In this document: positions 5,254 to 11,182 of the stretch, piece by piece
Layout: the number at the start of each line of letters is the position of its first letter
Numbering within the stretch: position 1 is the first letter of the stretch
Virus record (IMG/VR): IMGVR_UViG_3300027720_000030
Span: 1 to 24,667 of that record
Source: a virus
DNA: 24,667 nucleotides
Direction: 5' to 3' (one strand)
Translations under genes and position numbers: made by a program
The notes under the pieces: model-generated
Told to the model about the DNA's origin: nothing
What the model saw: the letters and a program-made list of their open reading frames with translations, nothing else
Database searches by the model: none

Positions 5254-5310
5254 AACTTCAGCTTATAGTTAGTGTATCTTTAATAGTCCTGGCTTATTGC
5301 AACAGATGCG
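5254..5310 (-). promoter_or_regulatory. Possible sigma70-type promoter for the early small-gene group
   Basis: Upstream of the 76-residue gene the minus strand has TTGCAA at 5302-5297, a weak GATACA-type -10 at 5278-5273, and TATAAG at 5267-5262. The stretch is AT-rich next to GC-rich surroundings, and it lies between a hairpin terminator and the first gene of a run. The matches are partial, so this is tentative. Confidence 0.3.
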
Positions 5311-5409
5311 ACGAGGTTTACAGGACCTAGACAGGCAGGGCCCGCGATCCCTCTCATTTGCAGCTGTTGTTGAGAATGAAGGGCCTCGCTAGATCCCGTA
5401 TCTAATGAG

Positions 5410-5429
5410 AAACCCTGTTGCAGCAGGGG
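5410..5429 (-). terminator. Probable terminator after the thyX group
   Basis: The minus strand reads CCCTG-CTGCAA-CAGGG followed by TTTCTCATT. The stem is short (5 bp) and the U-tract is broken, so termination may be partial. It is placed to end leftward transcripts from thyX before the next promoter. Confidence 0.5.
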
Positions 5430-5466
5430 ATTTGGGCGAAGGCAGGGCCCCACCCCTCTCGATTTT

Positions 5467-5490
5467 GGGCGGGAGGGGGGTACCGGGGGG
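5467..5490 (+). other. Putative G-quadruplex sequence
   Basis: The plus strand has four G-runs: GGG-C-GGG-A-GGGGGG-TACC-GGGGGG. This meets the usual G3+N1-7 rule. The plus strand is the template for leftward transcription here. Confidence 0.5.
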
Positions 5491-5554
5491 CCAGCCGCCG
5501 CCGCGCTCTCACGTACTGGCTTCAGAGATTTTTGGCAAAATACTCCAGACCTGC

Positions 5555-5719
5555 TTATAGCGAGCGATCTGTATAGGGAGGGTGTTGCCGATACTCGTCT
5601 CTAAGCTCCTTTAAGGCCGTTCTGATGTTCTGGGCCATGAATCTATTGCCAGCCGCCTCTGCAGCCTTTACAGCTGCTTCTAGGCGGCTCCTACGGCCTT
5701 CATAGGTTAGTTCCGTCAT
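5555..5719 (-). CDS. Small hypothetical protein (54 aa)
   Basis: This 54-residue ORF starts at MTELTYEGRRSRLEAAV. The start at 5719 is preferred over an upstream start at 5803 because the longer form would overlap the preceding gene by about 100 bases, whereas this one overlaps its stop by 20. The product is helical and basic, Ala/Arg-rich (RSRLEAAVKAAEAAGNRF, then AQNIRTALKELRDEYRQHP). No membrane segment or recognised domain is present. It is the last gene of the thyX group, before the structured non-coding stretch. Confidence 0.6.
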   Translation of the reverse strand: MTELTYEGRRSRLEAAVKAAEAAGNRFMAQNIRTALKELRDEYRQHPPYTDRSL

Positions 5720-6008
5720 CGTTGATGTTGTTAGGGGTAAGGGTATAGCGGGCTTGGATCCGAATCTCATCGAAAAAGTCATCACCAGTGGAGGAGAACA
5801 CACCCTCTGTCAAAGGCGATGGGGTCACTTCTTCCTTCTCGTAATCCCTAATGGCTGTATCAACAGCTGTGGTGACCTTGAGATTGATGTACTTCTCTTG
5901 AAGCCACACCAGGAATCCATAGAGAAGATGGGCCAGGGGTTTAGGAAAGCCCCTCTGTATGGATCTGTAAGAGCGTTTAAACTCAGGCAGGACCAATCGA
6001 TCAGCCAT
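5700..6008 (-). CDS. Hypothetical protein coupled to thyX (102 aa)
   Basis: This 102-residue ORF starts MADRLVLPEFKRSYRSIQ and ends NINDDGTNL. Its start overlaps the stop of thyX by 8 bases (ATGGCTGA), so the two are probably co-translated. The N-terminal half is basic and aromatic (PKPLAHLLYGFLVWLQEKYINLK), the C-terminal half acidic. The hydrophobic part is too broken to call a membrane segment. No family is recognised. Because of the tight linkage it could act with the thymidylate synthase in nucleotide supply, but that is only an inference from position. Confidence 0.65.
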   Translation of the reverse strand: MADRLVLPEFKRSYRSIQRGFPKPLAHLLYGFLVWLQEKYINLKVTTAVDTAIRDYEKEEVTPSPLTEGVFSSTGDDFFDEIRIQARYTLTPNNINDDGTNL

Positions 6009-6648
6009 CGGACCACATCGCCTTAGAGACGCTTGGAAGGACCTCAGACAGGATCTGCTTGGCCTGGAGAGCTATCTGTCGATGCTCCAACTGGGTGCCA
6101 TTGCCTGAACGGAGTTCGATGTAATGGAGCCAGGAGCGGACATTACCAGCCATATAGAGGCGGGTAGGGGTAGCTAGGGGCAGGACCTCACGGGCACACT
6201 CCTTAGCCACTCCAACACTCAACAGCTCCTCATAGAGCAAACGGCTCTGGTCGAAGAGGACCTGGGTTTTGGTTTGGAAGTTAGTGACAAGTTCTTCATC
6301 AAGATCATCGACACTGTTCTGTCGGTTTCTCAAGTCCTGCCGTCTAAATGCAGGAATTACCGGGTATCCAATGCTGGAAATGTCGGCATACCGCTGAGAG
6401 AACTCTTGGAAGCTGAAGCTTCGATGCCTAAGAATCTGTGCGGCTATAGAGCGGGTGGTGTTGATCTCTAGAACTACATGAGCCAGTTCAAATGGAGACC
6501 AGTGGTTATGCTTGATTAGGTATCGAATCAGTTTCTCACTGTCAGGATTGTCCTGGTTGTCAGGGTTCGAGACCCGAGCACAGTAAGCAATAAGCTCTTC
6601 TGCTTTAGGAGTGACTGATACGAGCGATACGTTAGGTGTAAGTGGCAT
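6001..6648 (-). CDS. thyX: Flavin-dependent thymidylate synthase
   Basis: ThyX methylates dUMP to dTMP using methylene-tetrahydrofolate, FAD and NADPH, and supplies thymidylate for phage DNA synthesis. The 215 residues match the usual family length (about 210-230). The signature RHR-x7-S is at 74-84 (RHRSFSFQEFS), the flavin/substrate-binding motif. Other expected blocks are PFELAHVVLEINTTRS before it and CAREVLPLATPTRLYMAGNVRSW near 151-173. QLEHRQIA near 186 occupies the position of the conserved C-terminal arginine block. The ATG at 6648 is only a few bases from an array of short repeats. It is the first gene after the presumed genome-end region and heads a small group with the 102- and 54-residue genes. 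thyX is common in cyanophages. Confidence 0.96.
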   Translation of the reverse strand: MPLTPNVSLVSVTPKAEELIAYCARVSNPDNQDNPDSEKLIRYLIKHNHWSPFELAHVVLEINTTRSIAAQILRHRSFSFQEFSQRYADISSIGYPVIPAFRRQDLRNRQNSVDDLDEELVTNFQTKTQVLFDQSRLLYEELLSVGVAKECAREVLPLATPTRLYMAGNVRSWLHYIELRSGNGTQLEHRQIALQAKQILSEVLPSVSKAMWSDG

Positions 6649-6652
6649 ACGT

Positions 6653-6700
6653 CGGTTATAACGGTTATAGCCGGCTACAGCCGGTTACCAGGCGGTTGAA
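6653..6700. repeat. Operator-like short repeats abutting thyX
   Basis: The plus strand reads CGGTTATAA, CGGTTATAG, CCGGCTACAG, CCGGTTACCA, then GGCGGTTGAA: about five units at a 9-10 base period. Within it are a near-palindrome TATAACGGTTATA and a perfect inverted repeat CCGGCT-AC-AGCCGG at 6671-6684. It ends 4 bases from the thyX start codon. Helical-turn spacing of short repeats is typical of ribbon-helix-helix operators. Confidence 0.6.
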
Positions 6701-6800
6701 ATATATAGTTGATAGATATCATTGATGATGTACTACAAGCTAATATAAAAGCGATTGATAGTGTTGATCCTCAACTAATCAATAAGTTATAACTAGTATT
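6701..6800 (-). promoter_or_regulatory. AT-rich early promoter region upstream of thyX
   Basis: This stretch is far more AT-rich than its surroundings. One sigma70-like pair on the minus strand is TTGATT (6782-6777) with TATCAA (6760-6755), spacer 16; a further TATATT lies at 6747-6742. In a T7-like phage the early genes are first transcribed by the host polymerase from promoters at the left genome end, which fits this position. The exact promoter is not determined. Confidence 0.5.
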
Positions 6801-6827
6801 AGAAGACGGCCTGCGGCCTGTACACTA

Positions 6828-6915
6828 TTTGTGTTCCTTAAAGGGCCGCCTGACACCCCTTAAAGGCAGTGTTGCTAACTCACTGCTCGGTCGATTGTTT
6901 GTGTTGGTTAAAGGG
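6828..6915. repeat. Two copies of an 18-bp repeat 70 bp apart
   Basis: The plus strand has TTTGTGTTCCTTAAAGGG at 6828-6845 and TTTGTGTTGGTTAAAGGG at 6898-6915, 16 of 18 identical, starting exactly 70 bases apart. A further CCTTAAAGG lies at 6858-6866. They lie in the terminase-thyX gap and could be phage promoters or packaging-end signals. Confidence 0.6.
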
Positions 6916-6930
6916 TGGTTACAAAGGGGA

Positions 6931-6954
6931 AGACCCCCTGTTGAAGGGGGGTCT
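6931..6954 (-). terminator. Second hairpin after the large terminase
   Basis: A perfect 8-bp stem AGACCCCC/GGGGGTCT encloses an 8-base loop. On the minus strand it is followed by TCCCCTTTG, a poor U-tract, so it may be a weak terminator or an RNA-processing or end signal. It has the same dimensions as the hairpin at 6972-6995. Confidence 0.5.
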
Positions 6955-6971
6955 AATTACCGCATATCCAC

Positions 6972-6995
6972 ACAGGGGAGCACCACTTCCCCTGT
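6972..6995 (-). terminator. First hairpin after the large terminase
   Basis: A perfect 8-bp stem ACAGGGGA/TCCCCTGT encloses an 8-base loop, starting 18 bases after the terminase stop codon. No U-tract follows. One arm is part of the 25-bp repeat shared with the RNA polymerase gene. Confidence 0.55.
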
Positions 6996-7013
6996 AGACG
7001 GGCGTGATCAAAA
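6989..7013 (-). repeat. Non-coding copy of the polymerase repeat
   Basis: This copy is immediately downstream of the large terminase stop codon (7014-7016). It shares 24 of 25 positions with 1719-1743 in the RNA polymerase gene, in the same orientation. It overlaps one arm of the hairpin at 6972-6995. Confidence 0.85.
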
Positions 7014-8756
7014 CTAGTTACGACTGGGAGTCCAGTCGTAGACAGGCTTTGAGGACGCTTTGATGCCACGAAAGGACAAGCCCAGTACCAGAGCGTCGGT
7101 GGCTAGGTGGGGGGTGTTTTCAAAGGCATCCATCATGGCGTTCCACTCTTCGTGTTTCCGCATGGCTTGGGCCTTGTGGGCGCTTTGAGCAAGGGCATCA
7201 ATGAACCACTGAACGCCTTGACTGAGGGCATCGATACGGTCGTCATGCTTGATGGCGCCCCGCTCCCGGCACATGCGGGACATCTGGTAACCGAGCATGT
7301 ACTCCAGCCGTTTCTCCGGGGGAGCGTCGGGGTTGGACTTGTAATCGTACTCGAATACTTTAGGGTCAATTATGAGTTTGTGTTGATTCATAACTGGCTC
7401 TAATGTATCAATGATGCGCTCCTCTTTGCGGACTGTTGCTCGAACTTCTTCGATGTCCACGGCAGCTTGCATCTGGATGCAGTGGCGTTTAAAGAGTTCG
7501 CAGATCATGCCATCACCAAAGTTAGATTCGATCAGGAGCTTTGATGCCTTATAGCGTTTAGCCATGCCAACGATGCTGGAGAGGGTGTCGTCGGAGTAGC
7601 CGTCTTTGAAGGCACGGAGATCACGGACGAAGACATAGCCATTAGCTTGGCTAAGGACAACGGCCACTGTTTCATCACTACCGCGTCCTGACGGGTCAAC
7701 CGATACAATCGTTTCATCGAAAGGTACGATTCCTTCGTCAATGAACATGGGTCCATAGAAGCGATCTCCAGGTAGGCCCACAGCAGCGAGTTCCTTAAGG
7801 CAATAGCGAGGATCGCTTGACCAAGCATATCTTTCAGCACACTCTTCTCCGATTGGTGTAACGATGAGATCGGCAAACTTAAGGGGGAACTTCTCAGCGT
7901 CAGACAGGCTGGTGTCGAGCATGAACTGAAGCATGAAGTTCGAGCGGCCCATTGCTGCTTCTCGCTCGATTAGATCAAAGTCGGAGAAGCGGTCATCTGT
8001 GGGCTCCCAAGGCTCAGCCCCTTGATCTAGATCAGCCACCAGCTGGGGCGCTAGAAGGCCTTCGTACTTACCGATGTCCCTGGGATACCTAGCGGGCCAA
8101 ACAAAGGGCTTGTAGGACCTCTCAGCGAGCTTACGGTAGATAGTCCAGGTGGACTGTGGTGTGCCTAAGAAGAGGATGCGGGAAGTCTCATCTGGAGTAA
8201 GGATGGATTCAGCTTCTGTGACAAGTTGAAGGAGCTTCTCCCGTTGCATGTCAGTGGCCGAGTTACCAGGGACCTCCACGTCGTCGAAGATCATCAGGTG
8301 GGCACGGGAGCCTGTCATCTGACCTGTGACCCCTACGGACTTAACAGAGGGGGCCTGGTGAGGCTTAGCGGGGCCTACGTCAAAGGAGATGCGCGACCAA
8401 CGCTGGTCATCATTCTTAGGGCCTAAGTGGCCCAGCCAAGTAATCTCTAGGATAAGCTTCTGACAGAAGATAGAGAAGTTATCGGCCCGTTCTTTAGAAG
8501 CGGAGATCACCATGATCTTCTTATCGGGATCCTTATAAAGCGTCCAGAGCACAAAGGCTGCAGTGATCCAGCTCTTACCCACACCCCGGAAGGCGGAGAT
8601 CTGAAGCCGCTTGGGGCCATGCTGGAGATACTCAGCGATGGCCAGCTGAGCCCGTGTTGGCTTGGGTAGCCCTAGTTCCCGCCAAACCAGGGTAAGAAAG
8701 ACGCGGAAGTCTTCCCGTATCTTTGCATCTAGTTCTTGTAAATTAAGGCTAGCCAT
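7014..8756 (-). CDS. terL: Terminase large subunit (DNA-packaging ATPase and nuclease)
   Basis: This is the gp19-like motor that cuts concatemeric DNA and pumps it into the prohead. The 580 residues show a Walker A variant AFRGVGKS (55-62), Walker B LMIFDD (154-159), and a coupling block FLGTPQST near 197. The RNase-H-like nuclease domain has acidic residues in VSVDPSGRGSDE (Asp354), ESNFGDGM (Asp415) and KHDDRIDALS (505-511). All parts of a working enzyme are present, and the length is close to T7 gp19. The ATG at 8756 begins MASLNLQELD. A terminator directly upstream separates it from the small genes before it, so it probably has its own promoter or is reached by read-through. The stop is followed at once by the 25-bp repeat and the tandem hairpins. 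Confidence 0.97.
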   Translation of the reverse strand: MASLNLQELDAKIREDFRVFLTLVWRELGLPKPTRAQLAIAEYLQHGPKRLQISAFRGVGKSWITAAFVLWTLYKDPDKKIMVISASKERADNFSIFCQKLILEITWLGHLGPKNDDQRWSRISFDVGPAKPHQAPSVKSVGVTGQMTGSRAHLMIFDDVEVPGNSATDMQREKLLQLVTEAESILTPDETSRILFLGTPQSTWTIYRKLAERSYKPFVWPARYPRDIGKYEGLLAPQLVADLDQGAEPWEPTDDRFSDFDLIEREAAMGRSNFMLQFMLDTSLSDAEKFPLKFADLIVTPIGEECAERYAWSSDPRYCLKELAAVGLPGDRFYGPMFIDEGIVPFDETIVSVDPSGRGSDETVAVVLSQANGYVFVRDLRAFKDGYSDDTLSSIVGMAKRYKASKLLIESNFGDGMICELFKRHCIQMQAAVDIEEVRATVRKEERIIDTLEPVMNQHKLIIDPKVFEYDYKSNPDAPPEKRLEYMLGYQMSRMCRERGAIKHDDRIDALSQGVQWFIDALAQSAHKAQAMRKHEEWNAMMDAFENTPHLATDALVLGLSFRGIKASSKPVYDWTPSRN

Positions 8757-8767
8757 AAGTAGTCAAT

Positions 8768-8804
8768 AAAAAGCCCCCCTAAGGAACAAATCCAAAGGGG
8801 GGTT
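8768..8804 (-). terminator. Rho-independent terminator before the large terminase
   Basis: The minus strand reads AACCCCCCT, a 15-base loop, AGGGGGG, then CTTTTTA, giving a 7-bp GC-rich stem and a U-tract. It lies between the 67-residue gene and the large terminase gene, so read-through must set terminase levels unless a promoter is hidden nearby. Confidence 0.8.
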
Positions 8805-8822
8805 AGTGGTTAGAAAAGTTGA

Positions 8823-9026
8823 TCAGTTCTTGACTGAGGTAGCAAAGCCAGTAGTAGAGGCGGTATTGACGTGCTTATCAGCTACAACGGTGCTCAGGAT
8901 CTGGAGAACTTGACGCACAGTTGTGGCAGTAGTCACGGCTGCCAGGGCAGTTACAGCAGTAGAGGTAAGAGTGTACTTACCACCATTCTTACGATCAGTA
9001 GTAAAAGTAGAAGCGTTAGCAGGCAT
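8823..9026 (-). CDS. Hypothetical Thr/Ala-rich protein (67 aa)
   Basis: This 67-residue ORF starts MPANASTFTTDRKNGGKY and ends TTGFATSVKN. It is rich in Thr, Ala and Val (for example LTSTAVTALAAVTTATTVRQVLQILSTVV), with a likely amphipathic helix in the middle and no charged clusters. It has no recognised domain. It follows the HNH gene by 6 bases and is followed by a strong terminator. A virion or head-associated role is possible given its low complexity and late position, but this is only an inference. Confidence 0.6.
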   Translation of the reverse strand: MPANASTFTTDRKNGGKYTLTSTAVTALAAVTTATTVRQVLQILSTVVADKHVNTASTTGFATSVKN

Positions 9027-9032
9027 GATAAA

Positions 9033-9296
9033 TTAAGCGAAGGAAGTAAGAAAAGTGTTTACGTTCAGCGACCCCTTAGCCTGGTTACAATCCCGGCAAG
9101 CAGTCACACAGTTATCAGCAGTAGTCGGTCCACCCATAGAACGGGGGCGAACATGGTCAAGGGTTAGGTTTTCAGTCTCGCCGCAATACACACAGCGGAA
9201 GCCGTCCCTTCTTTTTATCTCTTCTCGCCACATGCGTTTTGCATCACTAGCTCGGAAAGTAAGGAGGTCGTACATCAGGCTTCGGGGGGTATCCAT
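9033..9296 (-). CDS. HNH endonuclease in the packaging cluster
   Basis: This 87-residue protein has a complete HNH core: zinc pair Cys35/Cys38 (CVYC), [13 protein letters not shown] with Asp47-His48, Asn62, and a second pair Cys67/Cys70 (ACRDCN), followed by QAKG. The family makes single- or double-strand cuts in DNA. Two roles are common in phages: a homing nuclease, or a packaging partner of terminase as shown for HK97-type phages. Its position between the small and large terminase genes favours packaging, though free-standing homing nucleases insert in such gaps too. The ATG at 9296 starts [10 protein letters not shown], 39 bases after the stop of the basic 101-residue protein. Confidence 0.9.
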   Translation of the reverse strand: MDTPRSLMYDLLTFRASDAKRMWREEIKRRDGFRCVYCGETENLTLDHVRPRSMGGPTTADNCVTACRDCNQAKGSLNVNTFLTSFA

Positions 9297-9335
9297 TGGC
9301 TGATAGGGCTGTCGTTTGGTTTGGGTGTGTTTGGG

Positions 9336-9641
9336 TTATTTCTTGGTGGACTTTCCGTTCTTGCCGTTACGGCCACGGTTAGCGGTTTTATTCTCTGCAA
9401 CGAGACGGTTGGATTTGGTGTGGCTCATATCAGGGCCACCCTTACCAGCAATGCCTCGTTTCTTACGCTCAGCCCAGCGACGAGCACCTTCCGCGTTCAA
9501 GCGTTGTTTCTTAGGACCATCAGGAGCTAAGGATCCTTTTTCACGCTTACGGTATGCAGCGTCGTAAGCCCTTTTCTTAGCTGCAGCTGTACTATTAGAT
9601 TTGTAGAACTTACTTGATTTACTAGGACCTGAGTGAGCCAT
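9336..9641 (-). CDS. Small, highly basic protein next to small terminase (101 aa)
   Basis: This 101-residue ORF is extremely rich in Lys, Arg, Ser and Gly. It starts MAHSGPSKSSKFYKSNS and ends NGKNGKSTKK. Segments include AAAKKRAYDAAYRKREKGS and DMSHTKSNRLVAENKTANRG. Similar short basic proteins with a 'D-x-SHTK' block near the C-terminus recur beside terminase genes in cyanophages, as I recall. It is likely to bind nucleic acid or act in the head, but no enzyme motif is visible. The ATG overlaps the stop of small terminase (TAATG), indicating coupled translation. Confidence 0.75.
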   Translation of the reverse strand: MAHSGPSKSSKFYKSNSTAAAKKRAYDAAYRKREKGSLAPDGPKKQRLNAEGARRWAERKKRGIAGKGGPDMSHTKSNRLVAENKTANRGRNGKNGKSTKK

Positions 9642-9871
9642 TAGACATGCCTCTCGACATCTTCAAATGTCAACTCAGGGATGAGACCAACAAGGCCGGC
9701 AAGCGGAGAGCCTTCAATGGCCACTCCGGTAATATCGTTGGCCTTAAGCCAATCGATAGCGGCCCGTAGGTCAGCAGTGGTGGCCTCACCTGATTTAATC
9801 CTAGATGCAATCTCGTTAGTCAGGATTGCATGTAGTTCTTCAAATGCTTCCTCACTTGCGCGTTTTGACAT
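9641..9871 (-). CDS. terS: Terminase small subunit (T7 gp18-like)
   Basis: The small terminase recognises phage DNA and feeds it to the large subunit. The 76 residues start MSKRASEEAFEELHAILTN and include the stretch GEATTADLRAAIDWLKANDITGVA. It is followed by GSPLAGLVGLIPELTFEDVE. That pattern matches the small terminase of T7-like cyanophages as I know it. The start at 9871 is preferred to a longer one at 9913 because it lies one base after the TGA of the preceding gene, the tight linkage seen throughout this cluster. Its order before the basic protein, HNH and large terminase resembles T7 gp18-gp19. Confidence 0.8.
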   Translation of the reverse strand: MSKRASEEAFEELHAILTNEIASRIKSGEATTADLRAAIDWLKANDITGVAIEGSPLAGLVGLIPELTFEDVERHV

Positions 9872-9872
9872 G

Positions 9873-10124
9873 TCAATTATTGCGGAGGGCGATTTGATCG
9901 AGTTTATTTTCAATGCGGATCATGTGATCTTCCATCTTCTGGAGTGCATTGGATAGTTCATTACGTGGAACGTACTTCTCAGCAACACGTAGTTCCATTT
10001 GGTCAATACGACGGTCCAGTTCTGCCACCTTGTTGCTGGTACGTGAGTTAAGAGCTGCCATACCACCGGTAGCACCAATGACTAGTGAGACAACGCCGGT
10101 TAATACTGCTTCAATCATTGTCAT
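9873..10124 (-). CDS. Membrane-anchored coiled-coil protein, lysis-associated (83 aa)
   Basis: This 83-residue ORF starts MTMIEAVLTGVVSLVIGA. One hydrophobic segment (about 5-24) is followed by a charged heptad-like coiled coil (AELDRRIDQMELRVAEKYV, then LSNALQKMEDHMIRIENKLDQ). This is the layout of several phage lysis proteins, such as haemolysin XhlA-like holin partners and inner-membrane spanins. It overlaps the end of the endolysin gene by 14 bases, which supports a lysis role. No outer-membrane spanin partner is visible, so holin accessory or i-spanin cannot be decided. Confidence 0.7.
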   Translation of the reverse strand: MTMIEAVLTGVVSLVIGATGGMAALNSRTSNKVAELDRRIDQMELRVAEKYVPRNELSNALQKMEDHMIRIENKLDQIALRNN

Positions 10125-10692
10125 TCATGATCTTGATCAGCTTCTGGCTATAGATAGGATCTGTGGCGTAGCCTTCTTGCTTGAGAAGACGGGCGCACTC
10201 TTCACGGGTGCGGGCACGGTTAACACCTTTGTAGCCCTTGTAATCTTTGTACCACTGGGTAACCAGATGATCAACGCAGTCGTAGGGAGTGGCAAAGTCT
10301 TTGAAGGCAGCTTGAATGATCACTGCACCGTTGCCATAGTCTTCCCAGGTGGTCTTAACAGTGCCAGCGCCTTTGATACCAAAGAAGTTGTTCTTACCAG
10401 ACAGGATGGTTCCACGGGCAGACTCAAGAGCCCACTGAGCTGCGACTACTTCAGGAAACTTGGCACCAGCGTGGGCAGCGGCTGCCTTAATACCAGCCCA
10501 GGAGTTATCTAATTTGTCAGAGCTTACGTAAGGCTTCAGTACGGCCTTCTGAGGCGTTCTCCATAGCTTGACCCACTTCTGATCATCAGCCAAGTAATAA
10601 GGCCCCAGAGAGTCTTCCAGGGCCTTTAGAGCTGCATCTTGATGTGGCAAACCTTTATAGCTTTTAACTACGTCAAGGATGCTGATGGTCAT
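10111..10692 (-). CDS. Endolysin, glucosaminidase family
   Basis: This 193-residue protein carries a glucosaminidase (FlgJ/PF01832-type) domain over about 75-190. It has the catalytic-glutamate block AAQWALESARG (Glu90), the conserved NNFFGIKG at 101-108, and a Tyr-containing end block GYATDPIYSQKL. It would cut the glycan strand of peptidoglycan and release virions. It has no signal peptide, so it would need a holin; a candidate is the gene just upstream. The N-terminal 70 residues are not recognised. The start at 10692 lies two bases after the preceding stop (TAG-TC-ATG). In T7 the lysozyme is an amidase located elsewhere, so this late position is a cyanophage-like arrangement. Confidence 0.88.
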   Translation of the reverse strand: MTISILDVVKSYKGLPHQDAALKALEDSLGPYYLADDQKWVKLWRTPQKAVLKPYVSSDKLDNSWAGIKAAAAHAGAKFPEVVAAQWALESARGTILSGKNNFFGIKGAGTVKTTWEDYGNGAVIIQAAFKDFATPYDCVDHLVTQWYKDYKGYKGVNRARTREECARLLKQEGYATDPIYSQKLIKIMNDND

Positions 10693-10694
10693 GA

Positions 10695-10898
10695 CTAGCG
10701 ACCTTGAATGATACGACGGATGGCATCAATCTGATCATCTTCCTTACGGAGGGGCTTCAGGCCGTTGACCAGGGTAGCCAGGAGTTGGACAAGGCTATTA
10801 GATTTGAGTTTGCTGTTACCAATGACTTCACTGGCAATAAACAGCACAAAAAAGCCAACGGCCTCAATAGAGACCTTGGCACCAAGGATGGTAAGCAT
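10695..10898 (-). CDS. Holin candidate (67 aa)
   Basis: This 67-residue ORF starts MLTILGAKVSIEAVGFFVLF. One hydrophobic segment (about 7-27, including EAVGFFVLFIASEVIG) is followed by a soluble, charged C-terminus (LKPLRKEDDQIDAIRRII). A single-span small membrane protein directly before an endolysin gene is the usual setting for a holin of the class that forms lesions in the inner membrane. The gene ends two bases before the endolysin ATG. The transmembrane segment is directly visible; the holin role is inferred from position. Confidence 0.75.
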   Translation of the reverse strand: MLTILGAKVSIEAVGFFVLFIASEVIGNSKLKSNSLVQLLATLVNGLKPLRKEDDQIDAIRRIIQGR

Positions 10899-10919
10899 GA
10901 TTGTTAGTAGGTTTAAATG

Positions 10920-11180
10920 TTAAAGTTTTTTGATCAAGGCTAAAAAAGCTGCCTTCTGCATAGGCGTCAGGTTAGCCAACACGTCAAAGTCCGGGTCAGA
11001 CTCAGGTTCAGGTTCAGGCTCAGGCCTAGGTTCCTGAACAATAGGATAAGCATTGTCAGGATCTGGCAGCACAGTGCAACCTTCAGGTGGCTGCCAGTCG
11101 CTTACGCCGTCCCAAAGACAACGGTTAACGCAAGTGCCATCGGAGTTCAAGATGGCGTATTCAACTACAAGATTTTTCAT
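10920..11180 (-). CDS. Small Pro/Glu-linker protein, probable fibre-associated (86 aa)
   Basis: This 86-residue ORF starts MKNLVVEYAILNSDGTCV. An N-terminal beta-type region (about 1-47, with VNRCLWDGVSDWQPPEGC) is joined by an acidic Pro/Glu linker (EPRPEPEPEPESDPD) to a short helix LTPMQKAAFLALIKKL. The same three-part plan occurs in the 105-residue gene at 13518-13835. Such small proteins sit next to fibre genes in many phages and are often fibre chaperones or assembly factors. The start is two bases after the preceding stop. Confidence 0.7.
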   Translation of the reverse strand: MKNLVVEYAILNSDGTCVNRCLWDGVSDWQPPEGCTVLPDPDNAYPIVQEPRPEPEPEPESDPDFDVLANLTPMQKAAFLALIKKL

Positions 11181-11182
11181 GA

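Larger units (their letters stand above)
5311..5554. other. Non-coding stretch with structure, no gene seen
   Basis: Between the thyX group and the small early genes there is no convincing ORF. The stretch contains a terminator-like hairpin (5413-5428), a direct repeat of AGGCAGGGCCC at 5333-5343 and 5440-5450, and a run of G-tracts at 5467-5490 that could form a quadruplex. A GC-rich tail follows (GCCGCCGCCGCGC). Only very short frames exist (for example 25 codons from an ATG). Confidence 0.5.

Noticed and set aside
5311-5420. A 25-codon frame starting MRGIAGPACLG in the non-coding stretch
   Set aside because: It is too short, has no signal or motif, and no spacer motif precedes it.
6829-7017. 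Plus-strand frame of 62 codons in the terminase-thyX gap
   Set aside because: It runs through repeats and both hairpins, has no recognisable protein pattern, and opposes all genes nearby.
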